Source: Paramarasmius palmivorus
Lineage: Eukaryota > Basidiomycota > Agaricomycetes > Agaricales > Marasmiaceae
Assembly (NCBI GenBank): GCA_037176845.1
Contig: JAYKXP010000012.1
Span: 744,001-808,000, forward strand
Direction of reading: 5' to 3'
Length of the DNA stretch: 64,000 bases
In this document: in pieces, positions 25,341 to 37,845 of the stretch
Layout: each line of letters starts with the position of its first letter
How positions within the stretch are numbered: the first letter of the stretch is position 1
The notes under the pieces: generated by a model
Told to the model about the DNA's origin: nothing
What the model saw: the letters and a program-made list of their open reading frames with translations, nothing else
Database searches by the model: none
Translations under genes and position numbers: made by a program

Positions 25341-28300
25341 CAGCATCTCCTTTCATTATCAATCTAGACTTTGGCTCAATCCGAATAGGGGAGACCTAGG
25401 GAACATCAACGTGAGTTTCTTTGAGACGATTGAGACCGTACATACCGGAACTTGGCACCAGCGTTAAACCAGTACCGCACTACGTGCCCGCTCAAAGCGC
25501 TCCCCAGTCTCAAAGGGAATTGGCAATAACTTGGCATCTGTCAGAAAATATATACCAATATCATGATATGGGTTCACCTGTGCTTCTGTGATACTTTTTT
25601 TGCGCCGCTAGATCATGTTAAGGGACGAAGGAAAGCTTTTTGCATTGACAGCAAAAGACCTGAGCGAGATCCGGGGCTTTGAGGCCTGGGGATGGACTTT
25701 AGTATGAAATGCTGTCGAGGATCATCAGAATGTAAAGAAGTACCTTTAGTATTGTCAAGGATTCAAGGACTCGAGGCGCGTTGAGGTCGCGCGTCATGGT
25801 CGTGGTAAAGAAGAAAGAACTTCAACCGAAACGGTTACGCGTTACGCGGCTTTCACCTCAACGTCAATCATCACGCACGTTCGGTCATTCTCAACTTGAC
25901 ACTCACTCCATCCACCTTGTCGTGTATCCAGTAACGCGTTATAGAATTGCTCAATGCCCCCCGCCGGGTGCTTGGTATAATCCGCTTCGGTACCGATTCA
26001 CACCCACGCTCCATGCTCATGCCCACGACTCTGCTTACCAGCACCCACATTCTCGCCTTCTACCCTTTTCGCCCATCTCTAAATGCTCGAGCATGAGCTA
26101 TTGTCGATGCTGAACATCGCCAGTACCTCCAAGCGCATAGAAGGTGCAATTCGGAAAGCACTAGCTTCCTATCGCGTACAGAGGCTACGGTTTTCATGGG
26201 TCTGGCAGCGTGCTTTCGTTGGGTATAAGTAGCACCTCTAGGTGATACAAAGAAGGAGCTCCGGAGCTCGCAGCGTTCATTAACATGCCGAATGGATTGC
26301 TGGGTAGTGGAACAGTGTGGGCGGTGGCAGCCGCTGGCTATGAACACGTAGAGAAGAGCCATTTTGTTTACTAGAGGACACCGAAGAGGTCGAATGCTGG
26401 CTCTTAAGTATCTGCCACTCTCGAAACCCAGGTATGTTAACCGACTCCTTTCGCCCTGGGTTCATATGTGCTCATGTCGCTATTTGTATTCCATAGACGA
26501 AGACTATCTCAACCTTGTTGAACTCAAGCACGCTTTCGTATCGTTTGTTCCGCCAAGAACACGAGGATGGACTCTTCTTTTCTTCACTTCCAGGTCCCGA
26601 ACACACCAACTACATACGGCATACTGAAGTCATGAAAAGCCGAAACGCATCGCTCCTTGGATTTGGTACCCCAACTTCAACCCAGGACAGTGCCATATAC
26701 GTACATCCGCGTTCTCTTACTAGCCTGTTCCACCCGGTACGTTTCCCGTGTTTTACGTCTTTTGAGCTTCGAGATTTATACCCGATTAGATATGAAACGG
26801 GTTGAGGAATTGTAAAAAGGGGCAAGATCTAGTATAATCAATAAGGAAGCAATCCAAGTAGCCCCGTTTTCATCACGTCCAGGTCAGCGGCACATCGCAC
26901 GGATGACCTTTTTAGATGTTCAATCTCTACCTCGGTTGCGCACTACAAGCTCACGATACCATTCTACTATAACCATTGAACAAAAACCGAGCTGAGGTTG
27001 GCCAGTTCCTACCCTCAAAAGAAGGGACGTATTTAACTCTGGTATAAATGTATTTACAGAACATGCGTACAGTGTATATCTTATAAGCCTGTATCTCCCG
27101 TCGAAGAACAAGCTAACTTCTTGGACTGCGTGGAATGTATAGCTGATCCTGGAAGATGAGTAAGTGGTCAGCCTTTACAGGAAAGCCTAACTTAAGAACG
27201 AGGGCATACCTTCGAAGGTTGGCTCCGAGAAGTAACAGGATACTCATGTGGCGCTGACATGCAATACGGCGTATAAGGCCTTGGCGTTCCGATCGTTTCG
27301 GCAGGTGAGCTGGGTTGTACAACCGATGAACTTGAGGTTTAGTTTCTTTATCGATAGCCTAGAATGTAAACGCTGCCATAGGATACTGAACAAGGGAAGC
27401 TTGAGGCTTATGTAATGCCGTCGAGAGAAAAGCATGATGACATACCTTGAAAGTCCTGCCTGTGAACGTGTATGTCGGTGCTGAGAACCCTGGATGAGAT
27501 TCCAGATCGAATTGATTACTCGTGGCTTCAGGAGGAAAGTGGGATATAAGTATACATGCAGGCATATCAAACCAAAAGCGTACCTGCGATCACGATAAAC
27601 CGAATGTTGTTATTTTCCGCAAGTGGAATATGGTAGACCCAGGCTGATTGTCAGCCCACCTCTACTCTTTTGCGATCGCTCATTACAGTTTAACAGCCGC
27701 GTACCGTCGCGACCGACTCATTCACCATCTCTGCGGCGCTGACCCAAAAAGATAGACGGCCGAGCGTTGGACTTCGTTATGGGTTTCGTGGTTACGATGG
27801 TGCGTCAATCGCGATCCAAGCTCATGCCTCTAGGGATGAGCGGTCCATGTAGGAGTAGCCATGGGTGTAGGTTGGCGGGGGTATTAGTGCGGGTGTGGAT
27901 GCAGGTATCGGGGGTGCTTGGTGGAGTAAGACACGTTCGGCAGAAGATTAAGCAGAGGAAATCGAGGAAGATCCCCTGTGCAAAGTCGTTGGAAGGAGAA
28001 AAGGAATGTGGAAGAGTGAGTGAGTGGGGTTGTGGACAAAGCTTGGATGCAGGTAGCTATGCTCCATTTTCCTGTACTGTAGACAGTCTATAATCCAGCC
28101 GATTTGGGCTGGAGCATGTTTCTATGGAGATGTAACGTGGGGAAATGAGTTGTGGGATGGTATTGAACACACGCATTTTCTGGGATCCGGAAGCAGTCGA
28201 CGGGTCTCTTGAAAGACGTCGCGACTGGATATTTGGGATACTGTCGGGAAATGTGGAAAGGAGGAAGAAGGAAGGAAGGGGTTCTGGGAGCTTTGTTCCG

Positions 28301-30705
28301 CTGAATGAGACCATGATTGTCGTGGAACAAGGTGTCGAGCTCGAGCCTTCTGTATCGTCAATTTCCAGCCCGTTTTCCTCCCCTTCACCCGCATATTCCA
28401 TCCCACAGATGATCCCACACGACCAACGCATCGTTAACTTTAGCTACGACCCAGTCGCACGCGTATCGAGGTATTCGGAGTGGGTCAAACGATTGTGCAT
28501 CAAATTGTTGACGATGATGCCAATATCACTTCCTGCATTGACGTATCTGAGCTAGGTCGATCCTTAGAGGATTTTTCTGGCCATGTTTTCGATGTTTTAA
28601 TGAAAAAGGTGGAGAACTGGACGAGCTTTTGAGGGCGTCGAGCAAGGGATGTTGGTCGTACCGGATAAAGAAACGGGATCTGAGTCAGCGAACACCTGCA
28701 ACGGGCCAATGCAAGAACTCTTTCCGAACCACCACTATCACCACACTCTCATCACAGCCAACATCGTCTATTGAAGCAACGACATGCCTCAATGAATGTG
28801 CCATCAGGATCGGTCATGACATTTTTCTGACCTTGAACATCTTTTCTCCTCTGGCACCACACCGAACCCTCGCCGATATCCGCATCACTTCTTAGGCCTT
28901 CGACGCCATCCAGACTCTACCATATATGCTCTATTCTTCCTGGTCCCGTCTACTTAAGCCCTGGACATAGGTTGAGTCCATCACGTCGCACACAAACATC
29001 ACAGGTGTTCAAGTCAGGTTCAATTCGACGCTCCGCTTCTTGAAAGTCTACAAATTCACTTTCGTAGCCTTGGATTCGTGATGGAGCTGCTTTATACCAT
29101 TTGGGCCTGTTCTGTGCAGTTTGGGCGATAGAGCACGTCGAATTGGGGGTAGTGTTGTGTTGCTTGTATTGGCTGGGCTCAACGAGTGAACGCAAGGATC
29201 AGAGATATGGGGACTATTTTTGAGGGGCGGAGAATGATCGGAGTGTGCTTGTACCGTGGCAAAGAACAGACCAAATAGTGCCAATGATACGTTCAGAATT
29301 TTTGCACACCCTCGCCATCGTCAACCTCGATATCGTATCGTATGTCATCCAGCTATTTCTGCCCTTCGGATGTTCAAGTACTCATGTTGCTGCTAGGAAG
29401 CTCCGATATCTCTTTAAATCTGTTATCACTGTGATTTTACCGAGTACTCTCTTTCTGCATCCAATCACGGATTCCTCAATCCTGGTGCACATGTCAGATT
29501 GTCGTAGTAGTTCCACCATCGATAGGTGTGCGTATTTTGGTTTCTGAACACCTCCTTTTACGCTAATAATTTCTTTACCGACAGTTCCTCGCCCGATACA
29601 CCATATACGCACATTATGGAGCCAGCACACAGCTCTCAGTGTCTTCATCCGTTTCTGCTGGCGAGATATCTCGAATGCGCTTCGTTGTCCTCCGGTCCTG
29701 CCTATCGATAATGGTGTCATATTTTCGCTCGCTATCGGTTGCGTTCATATGCGCTCAGGGCGATTCTCAGAGCGTTGTCGCCTTCCCTTCGTGCTGGTAT
29801 CAAGTCTATCGTCGATATACAAGGTGTGTGAATGAGCCTTGAGCGCCAAACGCTCGTTTTATTTTGACTGCCACTAATAGTTGCCTTTTCTGTCTAGCCA
29901 ACTTAATGTTTCGCGTACATCGCCGTCTTTCGGCCCAGCTTTTCTCAACCCACTCCGCGCTTCACAATGTCACAGCTCCGTTAACCTCGCCTCGTGGCCT
30001 TTTGACTCCGAAAGTGCCTGAGCGATTGTTATGTGGCCATGGTTGACGAGATGAAGAGACTAGCGCTCTCGACTGGCGTAGGGAGAGTGAACTCTGAGTT
30101 CCAGCATATCCTAGAAGTGCTCTTCGCTCCAACCTTCACCGAGACACGAATCAACGATCAACGCCAATCAGATCCTATATTTCCATGCCTGCCGAGGTCT
30201 TGGATGTGTGGTCGTGGTACCTCATCACAGGTCTTCGAAGGAGGTGCTCTGTGGCAAAACCAAAATGCATCAACCTTTACATCCAGTGCAGTGGGCGACC
30301 ATGGGCGAATGTCCAACTCCAAATGTTGGACTCGGAATATACACATCTTCCGCATCCCCTCTCCACCTATGTCCATTACGACGTCATTCTCGACCCCACG
30401 CCAACCACCATTATGACGAAGGCTGTCCGCCTACAACGCGACAACTTGACTCTTGCTGCCATCACTTGCCTCTACACCTTTTCCTCCGGTGACGCTCGCT
30501 CCTATACTAGGGAGGTTGGGAGGTTGAGGCCGTGAAGCGTGCACAAAATATATTTATAGGAAGCACTTCAATATGCTCACAGGTTCACCGATATCACCGG
30601 ATACCATGCCAGCCATCTATAGCCACAATGCAGTCCAATTGCCCACGTTCACACGATATCTCTTGAAACTGGACCCCCACCATCGGGGACCTTGGCCATT
30701 ATACC
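25341..30705. other. Long stretch without a recognised gene
   Basis: Several pieces look coding but cannot be named. 26500-26690 plus reads as LLNSSTLSYRLFRQEHEDG and on, between a plausible CCATAG acceptor and a GTACAT donor. 28145-28555 plus is a 136-codon frame. 29245-29720 plus is related to 21.8-22.4 kb. 30185-30535 plus is a 116-codon frame starting MPAEVLDVWSWYLITG. The stretch to about 25600 is homologous to the far-upstream flank of copy A. No transposon ends or tandem repeats were noticed. Confidence 0.25.
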
Positions 30706-32690
30706 ATGAGCCTTCAGGATTGCTCACAGGTCACCATCCAAGGCAATAACAGGTTCAATCACGTTCAGGGTAACCAGTTCAACGCGCCGATCAACGCTAG
30801 TGTCATTCATTTCGACAGTCAGCGGGAAATAGAACGAACTGAGTACGACGAGGTGAATGTGTTCTTCCAAATGGCAATAGTAGCTTTACTAACTGGAAGC
30901 TTTCAGTTTGAAAATGTCAAACGAGGTAACATCATTGCCCTGAAGAAGCTACACACCAGCCCTCTTCGAGAGGTAGAACTCAAGTGGGAGAATGGGAAGC
31001 GTCGTCGCCGTTTGCGCAAGTCGGCTAAACAAACAATCTGCACTGTGAAAATACACCCTGATCATCAGTTGAGGTTTACTGCAGTGATCTACGAAGGTGC
31101 CGACGCGCACAGCTTTTGGGAGGCAGATCTTGAGCGCTATTCGCGTGATGGCCTGGGGTTTGTTTCGTCCCTTTCTCTGCGATAGCTTCACTGAAGGTTG
31201 AATAGGAATCCAAATGTGTGGCAGCTCTTTGGCCTGAATCATTCAAAAGTTCCGCTTTTGCTCTTCCACGGCGGTAAATATTATCTCCCTATCTTTGTCG
31301 ACCCAATTCATTAACGAGATTCATACAACAGAACTGGTCCCACTGGGGCATTTCTACCAGAGTTCGTTCTGGGGAGACTCTTTTATTCGTTCCTTGTGTG
31401 TATGTTTCAGAAATCTAGCTTTAATGACCGTGTCATCTAACCCAATTAACTATCCCAGCGGCAAATTCGGTCTCAGGAAGACGAAATATGGGTGACTGCA
31501 AGTGGTACTCTTTGCGGAGGACCTGTGGGACCTTACTTCCGCGTTGCATACGCCGATACAATCACCGATCTTTCTGTGCCTCTGTCGGCCGAAATGCTGC
31601 AACACGACACATCATTCCGATTCTTCCAGCAGTTTCCATCGATAGATATGGATCTTTAGATCTATATCCTAAACTTGCCAGCCAGCATTACCATCGAGCA
31701 TTACCTTGATCTGTTCCCACAGCTGATGGACCAGCTTCCACCGTGTGATCAATATGACAGCTGGAGGAGGAAATCTCGTTTTCAGAGCTTGTCGGATGTT
31801 CTCCCTTTTGGGCATTCTTCGAGAGTCTCGATTCAATACAGTTCACTCCCCTTCACTGGGGGCTAATTGCAAAGTGGCCGCAGGATGACAGGAAGTCATG
31901 GGTAGTGTCGTACCTGGGCTCAGGATGCTTCGGTGGGAAGCACGCAACGGAATGGAACGGTGAGTGATGGATAGTTAGTTCAAACTATTTGCGGGCCACT
32001 CACAGATGTCCATAGTTTCACGCTAGAGGACGCAGACTCGTATCATGTTGCATTCATCGGTTGGCAATCACACAATAAAATGTGGCAGGTTGGTTATCCC
32101 AGTCCGTGAGGGTCATCAATGGCTCTCAAGACTTTAGAAACAGGACGATGAATTTTGTACGTCATCGCCTTCTACCACGCAAGCATTGAAACTGATGCCC
32201 TCCTCCTCTTTTTTAACCAGTCATAGTCATTCCACCTATATAGTTAGTTTGAGGTCTATCTAGGAATTTAGAACTGCGCAGATCCTCCTGGCCACTCGAA
32301 GATACCCCGCGAATCTACCTCTTTGTTCGCCTTCCACCATTATCGATATCGGAACTTCTGTCATGGCTTGAAGGACGTACCGAGTCCCATTTTTGGTCTC
32401 TCGATGAGAATGGTCAATCCCGGATGTACAAAAGAAGAATGCCGACATTGGATGGTTCCTGAAACTCAGTCTGTTTGCTGGGGTTGACCAGCCTGTCGAA
32501 TTGCGGTCATGGCCAACCCATATTTTACACCGCCTCTTCGCGATTGGCAGGTTACGCCCGTGGCTTTGACCCATCCACCATGATTTTGCTCGAGCCTGTG
32601 GTGTATCCGGTATTGGAGATCTTTGGGCGGAAAAGAAAAACGACGAACAGTCCAGAGATCAGAATCCTGGTATTTCCGAAGACATAGGTT
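30706..32690 (+). pseudogene. Copy 3 of the Gly/Asn-motif family, frameshifted
   Basis: Starts with SQVTIQGNNRFNHVQGNQFN at 30706, followed in the same block by GNIIALKKLHTSPLREVEL and VIYEGADAHSFWEADLERY (exon 2 ends near 31160). NPNVWQLFGLNHSKVPLLLFH follows at about 31205-31275, ELVPLGHFYQSSFWGDSF at about 31330-31390, and EDEIWVTASGTLCGGPVGP to FRFFQQFPSIDMDL with a TAG at about 31659. Downstream homology continues out of frame: IAKWPQDDRKSWVVSYLGSG (about 31865-31925), then HFWSLDENGQSRMYK, where an A-run at 32430-32433 shifts the frame into EECRHWMVPETQ, and finally ARGFDPST after a further shift. The equivalent blocks are in one frame per exon in copy 2. At least two shifts plus a stop indicate a decayed copy, unless some are sequencing errors. 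Confidence 0.6.
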
Positions 32691-33479
32691 GTTCGTCATG
32701 CAAAGTATTTCTAGCGCATTCTCTGACCTTCTGCCATAGAAGACACGATGTCTCAGCTTCTGGTGGCACCCTCATCGAAGCCGAAACCTTCGCGAATCCC
32801 ATGTGCCAACCTGGCGATCCAAGAGCAAGGTTCGGAAAGGCAAATTGGCTGAGGTTCCCACAAAGGTCTCGTAATATGGACATCATGGTTCTGCGATGAG
32901 TCACGACTCTGAAGTAGTCAAGGCTGAAAAGCAATAACATTACCAGGAAATGCATGGTTGTGCTCTGCGTACTCGAGGTGTCAACATATAACACCATGTC
33001 TAACATTAAAATTATGTTTGCTGTACATACTTGGAGTATATATCTATTGACATGAACGATTCTGGACTTTGATTGAACCTAAGGAATGCAGAACATTGGT
33101 ATAAGCGGGAAGCGGATCCGCAACGGATCTGTGCCGTTCTCTCCTCCTCCGCCAAAACAGCGTGACTGGTGTTTGATCACTGACGGATACTCCTGAAAGG
33201 GTACATTGCTCTTCGAATGTTCCTGCATTCCATATGCTAGAAGCTCAACGCGCCGAAAGCGATCACGAGTCAAAGTTGCGTGTTCCAGTCGGCGCGACGA
33301 ACTGCAGTCGGCCGCGGCTTTCACTTCAACCACGACCACAGTAAATTTAGCGCAACGGGAACGGGTACGCTTCACTTTCTCAAAGTTCGTTATCAATCCA
33401 TCGACCCAAATAACTCTCAGGTATCCATTATGCCAAACAATCTGCTGACAAGCCCCCAATGTATTTCAGGTGCAAAACC
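32691..33479. other. Intergenic stretch, nothing recognised
   Basis: This lies between two pseudogenes. Open frames on both strands (up to 126 codons, 33079-33459 minus) show no motif. Confidence 0.35.
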
Positions 33480-35209
33480 AGAATTCTGCCCACGTTCAGC
33501 TTAGCAGGTACCAGCCTATACTTTTCGTGCCAATATTGCTCCAACAAACACGGATATTACAACGAACCAAGGCTAATCTGAGGAAGAAGAGCAGGAGATT
33601 AGGAGATACGACGAAGAGAGATTCAGTCCTAGCTGTTCTTGGAGAAGCTGAAGGCCCAGAAGGAAGTTTTACTTCAGAAGATGGAGGAGCGCAGGAGTTG
33701 GTTGGCACCAGTACGAAGGCTTCCCGTCGAAATCCTGGAAAAAGATCTTCCTCGAGGTTCCAGAGAAGACTTTGCAAGTCGGCGGGTTCTGGAATACAAA
33801 ATCGAAAGGCTATCGATTCAGTGTTAAGGCCACGTCTCTCAGTCTCACCCATGTATCCTGTCATTGGAGAAATGTTCGCGAATGGGACACGATTCTTGTG
33901 GTTAGCATTGAATGGAAGCGCTGGAAAAAACCGATGAGAGGGACTTGACGCCGCTGCTCGACATCTACCTCAGAAACGCTGCGGATGCCCCCGCTTCATG
34001 TCCTCATCGACGTTTATAACCGCGATGCCATGCCTGCCCTCAGAAAGGTGCAGGATTGGAAAGGAAGACATGAACTCCCTTTTCTTCAGACATTAGTGGG
34101 CCAGTTCTCCCGATGCGAGCAGCTCTCCGTCAATTGTTTAGAGCCAACGGTTTTTGCAGCATGCCTTACAAGACACGGAAGGGAAAACGTTCCCAAAGCT
34201 ACGTAAACTGCTGTACAAGCGGAATGGACCTATACTTGGCTCGGACGGTTCCATGCCTATCAACGGTCGCTTTTGGGATGCCATCCGCTGCGCGCCTAGG
34301 CTTGAATACATCGATGTAGATGCAATAGCGCACTTCACGGAAATGGAGATCTTTCACCCAGGTTCAATTCTTCCATGGGATCAGCTACAGATCATCCACA
34401 TGACAAATCTGGATAGTTATACAGATTTCCGCGTCCTCATAACACACTGCCCCCTATTGGAGGAGATTCAGGTAGAAGAAGCATTTGAGTTTGACGATGG
34501 GCTGGCTTACGAAGAAATTATAGAGCCAGTGGTACTTCCGTGGCTTCAGGTGTTGGACTTTGGACCTGAGCGGGCGGAGGATCTTCATAGCATACTCGCA
34601 TCGCTCTCCCTTCCGTCCCTCAAAAGACTGGACATCGGATTGGGCGATTCGTATGATCCGTATGGCGTCTTGTGGGGTTTCGAAGTCCTCTCTTCTATGC
34701 TTCAACGGTCTGGATGTACGTTGACCAGCATGCGTCTGGTTAACACTAACAGACCCTGGATCTTTAACGAAGCATCTTTTGCATTGTTTTCTAGCGTTTT
34801 GGAGCAATCTCCCTACTTGGAGTTCCTCGAGGTGTACGTGGGAGATGACTATGAGATGGAAGACGGTATATTTTTTACTGGGAGAGTATGCTCTTTGCTC
34901 TCGCTCTCAAACCGTTCCCGGGCTTTTCTTCCGAGGCTGAAGGATCTTCGATTACACGAGCACAAAACCAACTGTCATACCCAAATCGTGCGTTCGCTTT
35001 TGGACATGCTCAGGGAGAGAAGTGGACCGTACCTCAATGACACTGGGAGAAGGGATATTTCCGTGCTCGAAAACGCATCTATTTGCTTGTGCATGACTGA
35101 CAATTGCCCGTCAACGGAAGGATCGATGACATCTACTACTACAGAGACAGTCGCCGCTCTCGAGAAGATTGGGGTAAATTGTTGTATTTCGTCGGATATA
35201 CAAGTGTAA
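33480..35209 (+). pseudogene. F-box-like protein, subfamily II, heavily frameshifted
   Basis: Fragments in order match the intact subfamily II genes: a coiled-coil piece EEEQEIRRYDEE (about 33578-33615), an in-frame TAG at 33630-33632, KLKAQKEVLLQKMEERRSW and the F-box core LAPVRRLPVEIL (to about 33738), KIFLEVPEK and TSLSLTHVSCHWRNV in another frame, DERDLTPLLDIYLRNAAD, then VLIDVYNRDAMPALRK and QFSRCEQLSVNCLEP. A final open frame of 351 codons (34154-35209) carries the LRR-like C-terminal half (PRLKDLRLHEH, GVNCCISSDIQV). Frame changes fall near homopolymers at 33739-33743, 33925-33930, 33988-33992 and 34151-34155. The internal stop argues for genuine decay, although the long C-terminal frame is undamaged. 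Confidence 0.75.
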
Positions 35210-35312
35210 TGCGAGTGGCCATTGTACAGAGGTAGTTTGAGTCTCATGCGATACAAACGTGGTTAGATACCTGTACGATAACGTATTATTTCTCAAACCT
35301 TGAAATAGTATT

Positions 35313-35900
35313 CTAAACTCTCTTCGACCTAAAGGTTGAACGTTGAACGTTGATGGCTTGTTCTTGCTTCAGTGGTGCCTCGAAGGCCAAGCGTCGCAGG
35401 AGTCGGGCAGTGTTAATGTCCATCTGCATTCCCAAGCAATTCCCAAGATCCTCCGGTAGTTCGAGGCCAGATACAACTCTCCGAGTCTTTTGTAGTGGAC
35501 GAAAGACTTCGTCATGTAAGTGTATCGGAACGAACCCCAAGGGCAATTCTTGTCGTTGTTTGAGTGGTGTGAACGTGGCAGACCGGGGAATCGTTACTGG
35601 TACTGTATCCATTTCTTCCACCACCATGTCCCTTTGTTGCTGGTGCTCTCTCCGCTTCAATAGCTCACATAACTCTCTCTTTTCCCTTGGTAAAACCTCA
35701 ACGGCACACTAGCGACGTGTTTTGGAACCTGTCTTTTCATCCGAACGCAATCCACCAAATGCCAGACGCACGAAGTCTTTATCTATCGTACGTGTTGTAA
35801 TCCCAATTCTCTCACAATTAGGCCAGAAATCTCAGGAGTGTTCCTACCAAGGTGCCATTGGTCCATAGGATTGGTTGTAGGGTGCTTCATTGGTTGGGAA
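35313..35900 (-). pseudogene. Possible coding remnant of unknown family
   Basis: The minus strand at 35313-35710 reads EVLPREKRELCELLKRREH, a charged helix, then FVPIHLHDEVFRPLQKT and LELPEDLGNCLGMQMD to a stop. Immediately upstream, 35720-35880 reads coding-like in two overlapping frames (NPMDQWHLGRNTPEISGL and IDKDFVRLAFGGLRSDEK). The composition looks like real protein, but the frame breaks and no start or family is recognised. It may be an unmodelled spliced gene. Confidence 0.3.
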
Positions 35901-37498
35901 TCAGGATGAAGAGCAGATACAAATTTACGCGACCGTCATCTCAATTCTCCCCAAGCTCGAACTCAGCAAAGGCTCACTAGCCTTGTTTCATATTCTTCTA
36001 CCCAAACCAGACGATATATGGTCTATTCTTCCATCCAGACGACATCGCCGGCTCTCGTCGACCACATCCGAACCCATTGCCTTCCCAAGACTTGCTGTAC
36101 CATGCAGATGCCGATCCCCTCCTATAACCTACCTCCGACGTACAAATGGCATTCATCAGTACCCCCTCGATCCTATCAAGTCAGAGCATTCATCCTGATG
36201 CGTCTTTGACAAATGTTCATCTCGAAATCCAATTCTAAGCACTCAAGTCCGGTGTTACGACAATGGGCTCGTTTCTGCATCTCGTACAAATCCAATACTG
36301 CAGGACCGACTTTTCATTTGAATGATTCGGATGACCTCGGACTCCTGGCCGCAGGGGAAAAGGACGAGAGAATTGACGTACCTTCCAAGGCACCTCAGTG
36401 CATTTCCTTGGCTCCCACATAGCGCCCTCCACAATTCTATCCCACATTTATCCCCTCCTTCCATTTGCCAGGGCGACTTCGCGATCTAATCTTCCACAAC
36501 CGAGTGCCCATAAAGGGTGTCGCAACATTCAAAACTGGTACTCATACCCACTGACGACCACGCGCGCTCCTTTCACTTCCTGCACCCGCAACGTCTCGCA
36601 CTCACAGTCACACGTCTCATTCCTTGAGGCCTGGACAGAGACACCAGCCCGCGTCGACAAGTTCACAGGAGATGCGGTGGTTCAGGTATGGAACAGAGCC
36701 TTAGTGGTCTCGGCCTGAGCTTGCATTCTCGAGAAAGTTCTTCTGGAACGCGTTGCACTTGAGCTGCTATACGACTCTCGCGCCTACTCAGGTCGTACGT
36801 TTGAGGGTTCCTTTACTCATGCCTCGAAGAGTTGCATTGGCGGCGCATACCGTGGCATGGGATAGAGCCATCGATAACGATTGTGTGAAGGAGGTTCAAA
36901 GGTTCCTTAGGTGAATGAACGAGCCTTCCTTCGCCATCAAGTACATCGTCACCCAGGTGAGTTATCCGATTCTTGGGCCTCTAGAGAGTCGTATTCTGAT
37001 CTCGTGTCGTGTTCTCCAGCTCTGATCACTGACACCATTCTAACTCGCTATGATGGGCATGCCAAATCGGAGCTCTTCAAGACCTACATACCTCGAAGTC
37101 TACTTGTACCACGACGATTATCGGTGCTCGCGAGACTACAACCTCTTGTCTTAGTCTCGAGGCTTAGCTCACCGAGAGTTCCAGTACTATGAAGAAGGTT
37201 ACTAGTGGATCATAGGTATGCCCTTGTCAATTCGAGTAACCGTCGTTTGAATACTGAAGTCTCCTCATAGCTTACATGAACGTACCGATGAACCTTGCTA
37301 AGCGTCCCACGCGCAGGCAGTCATCTCTTTCCCGTACCCTCAGCACTCTATCGTGTGCTCGCTGCTTCTCATATCTGCCTCATGCCAGTTAAGGGCCCGC
37401 TAGGCTGACGTATTATCTAACCCACGAGGCTCGGTAGATGTAGCAATGGATCAGATGCTCTGCTGCCTCTTCATTCTGGGGACAAAAGAGCCGGATTA
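35901..37498. other. Intergenic stretch, nothing recognised
   Basis: Open frames up to 106 codons on both strands overlap one another and carry no motif. No splice-consistent gene was found. Confidence 0.35.
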
Positions 37499-37843
37499 GA
37501 CCATATTCGCAACGCCAAAATTCGAGGGCCCCGGAGTATTCCGAGAACCAAGTCACGTTGCAGCACATGCTCAGCATTTTTATCGAACGTACGCCGTTTC
37601 CCCTGCATGTCCACCTCTGGCTCGTACTACATACTTAAGATATGGAACGGCGCACCCCATACCAAAGCACTATAAGCAAATATAATTGAACGGGAGGAGG
37701 AAGAGGCTCAGGAACGGCGCAAGATTATTGGTTTTCGTTTGATTCAACAGAAAAAAGGCATCACGCGTGACGTCACGCTTTTGAAATCTCAGCAGGCTCG
37801 GAGTTCTCCGAGAACCACGAAAACTGCGGTTGCGAATATGGTC
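37499..37843. mobile_element. MITE-like element with 15-bp terminal inverted repeats and TA target duplication
   Basis: GACCATATTCGCAAC at 37499-37513 is repeated as its exact reverse complement at 37829-37843, and each end is flanked by TA (37497-37498 and 37844-37845). The element is 345 bp with no coding capacity. Inside, inverted motifs near each end (CGGAGTATTCCG at left, CTCGGAGTTCTCCGAG at right) and a TGACGTCA palindrome near 37770 add further symmetry. Size, TIRs and TA duplication fit a non-autonomous Tc1/mariner-type element. No transposase of that type is in the window. Confidence 0.65.
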
Positions 37844-37845
37844 TA

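Noticed and set aside
27767..28431. Frames of 108-136 codons on both strands
   Set aside because: Overlapping on both strands with Ser/Pro- or Gly/Arg-biased composition; no domain or splice-consistent model was found.
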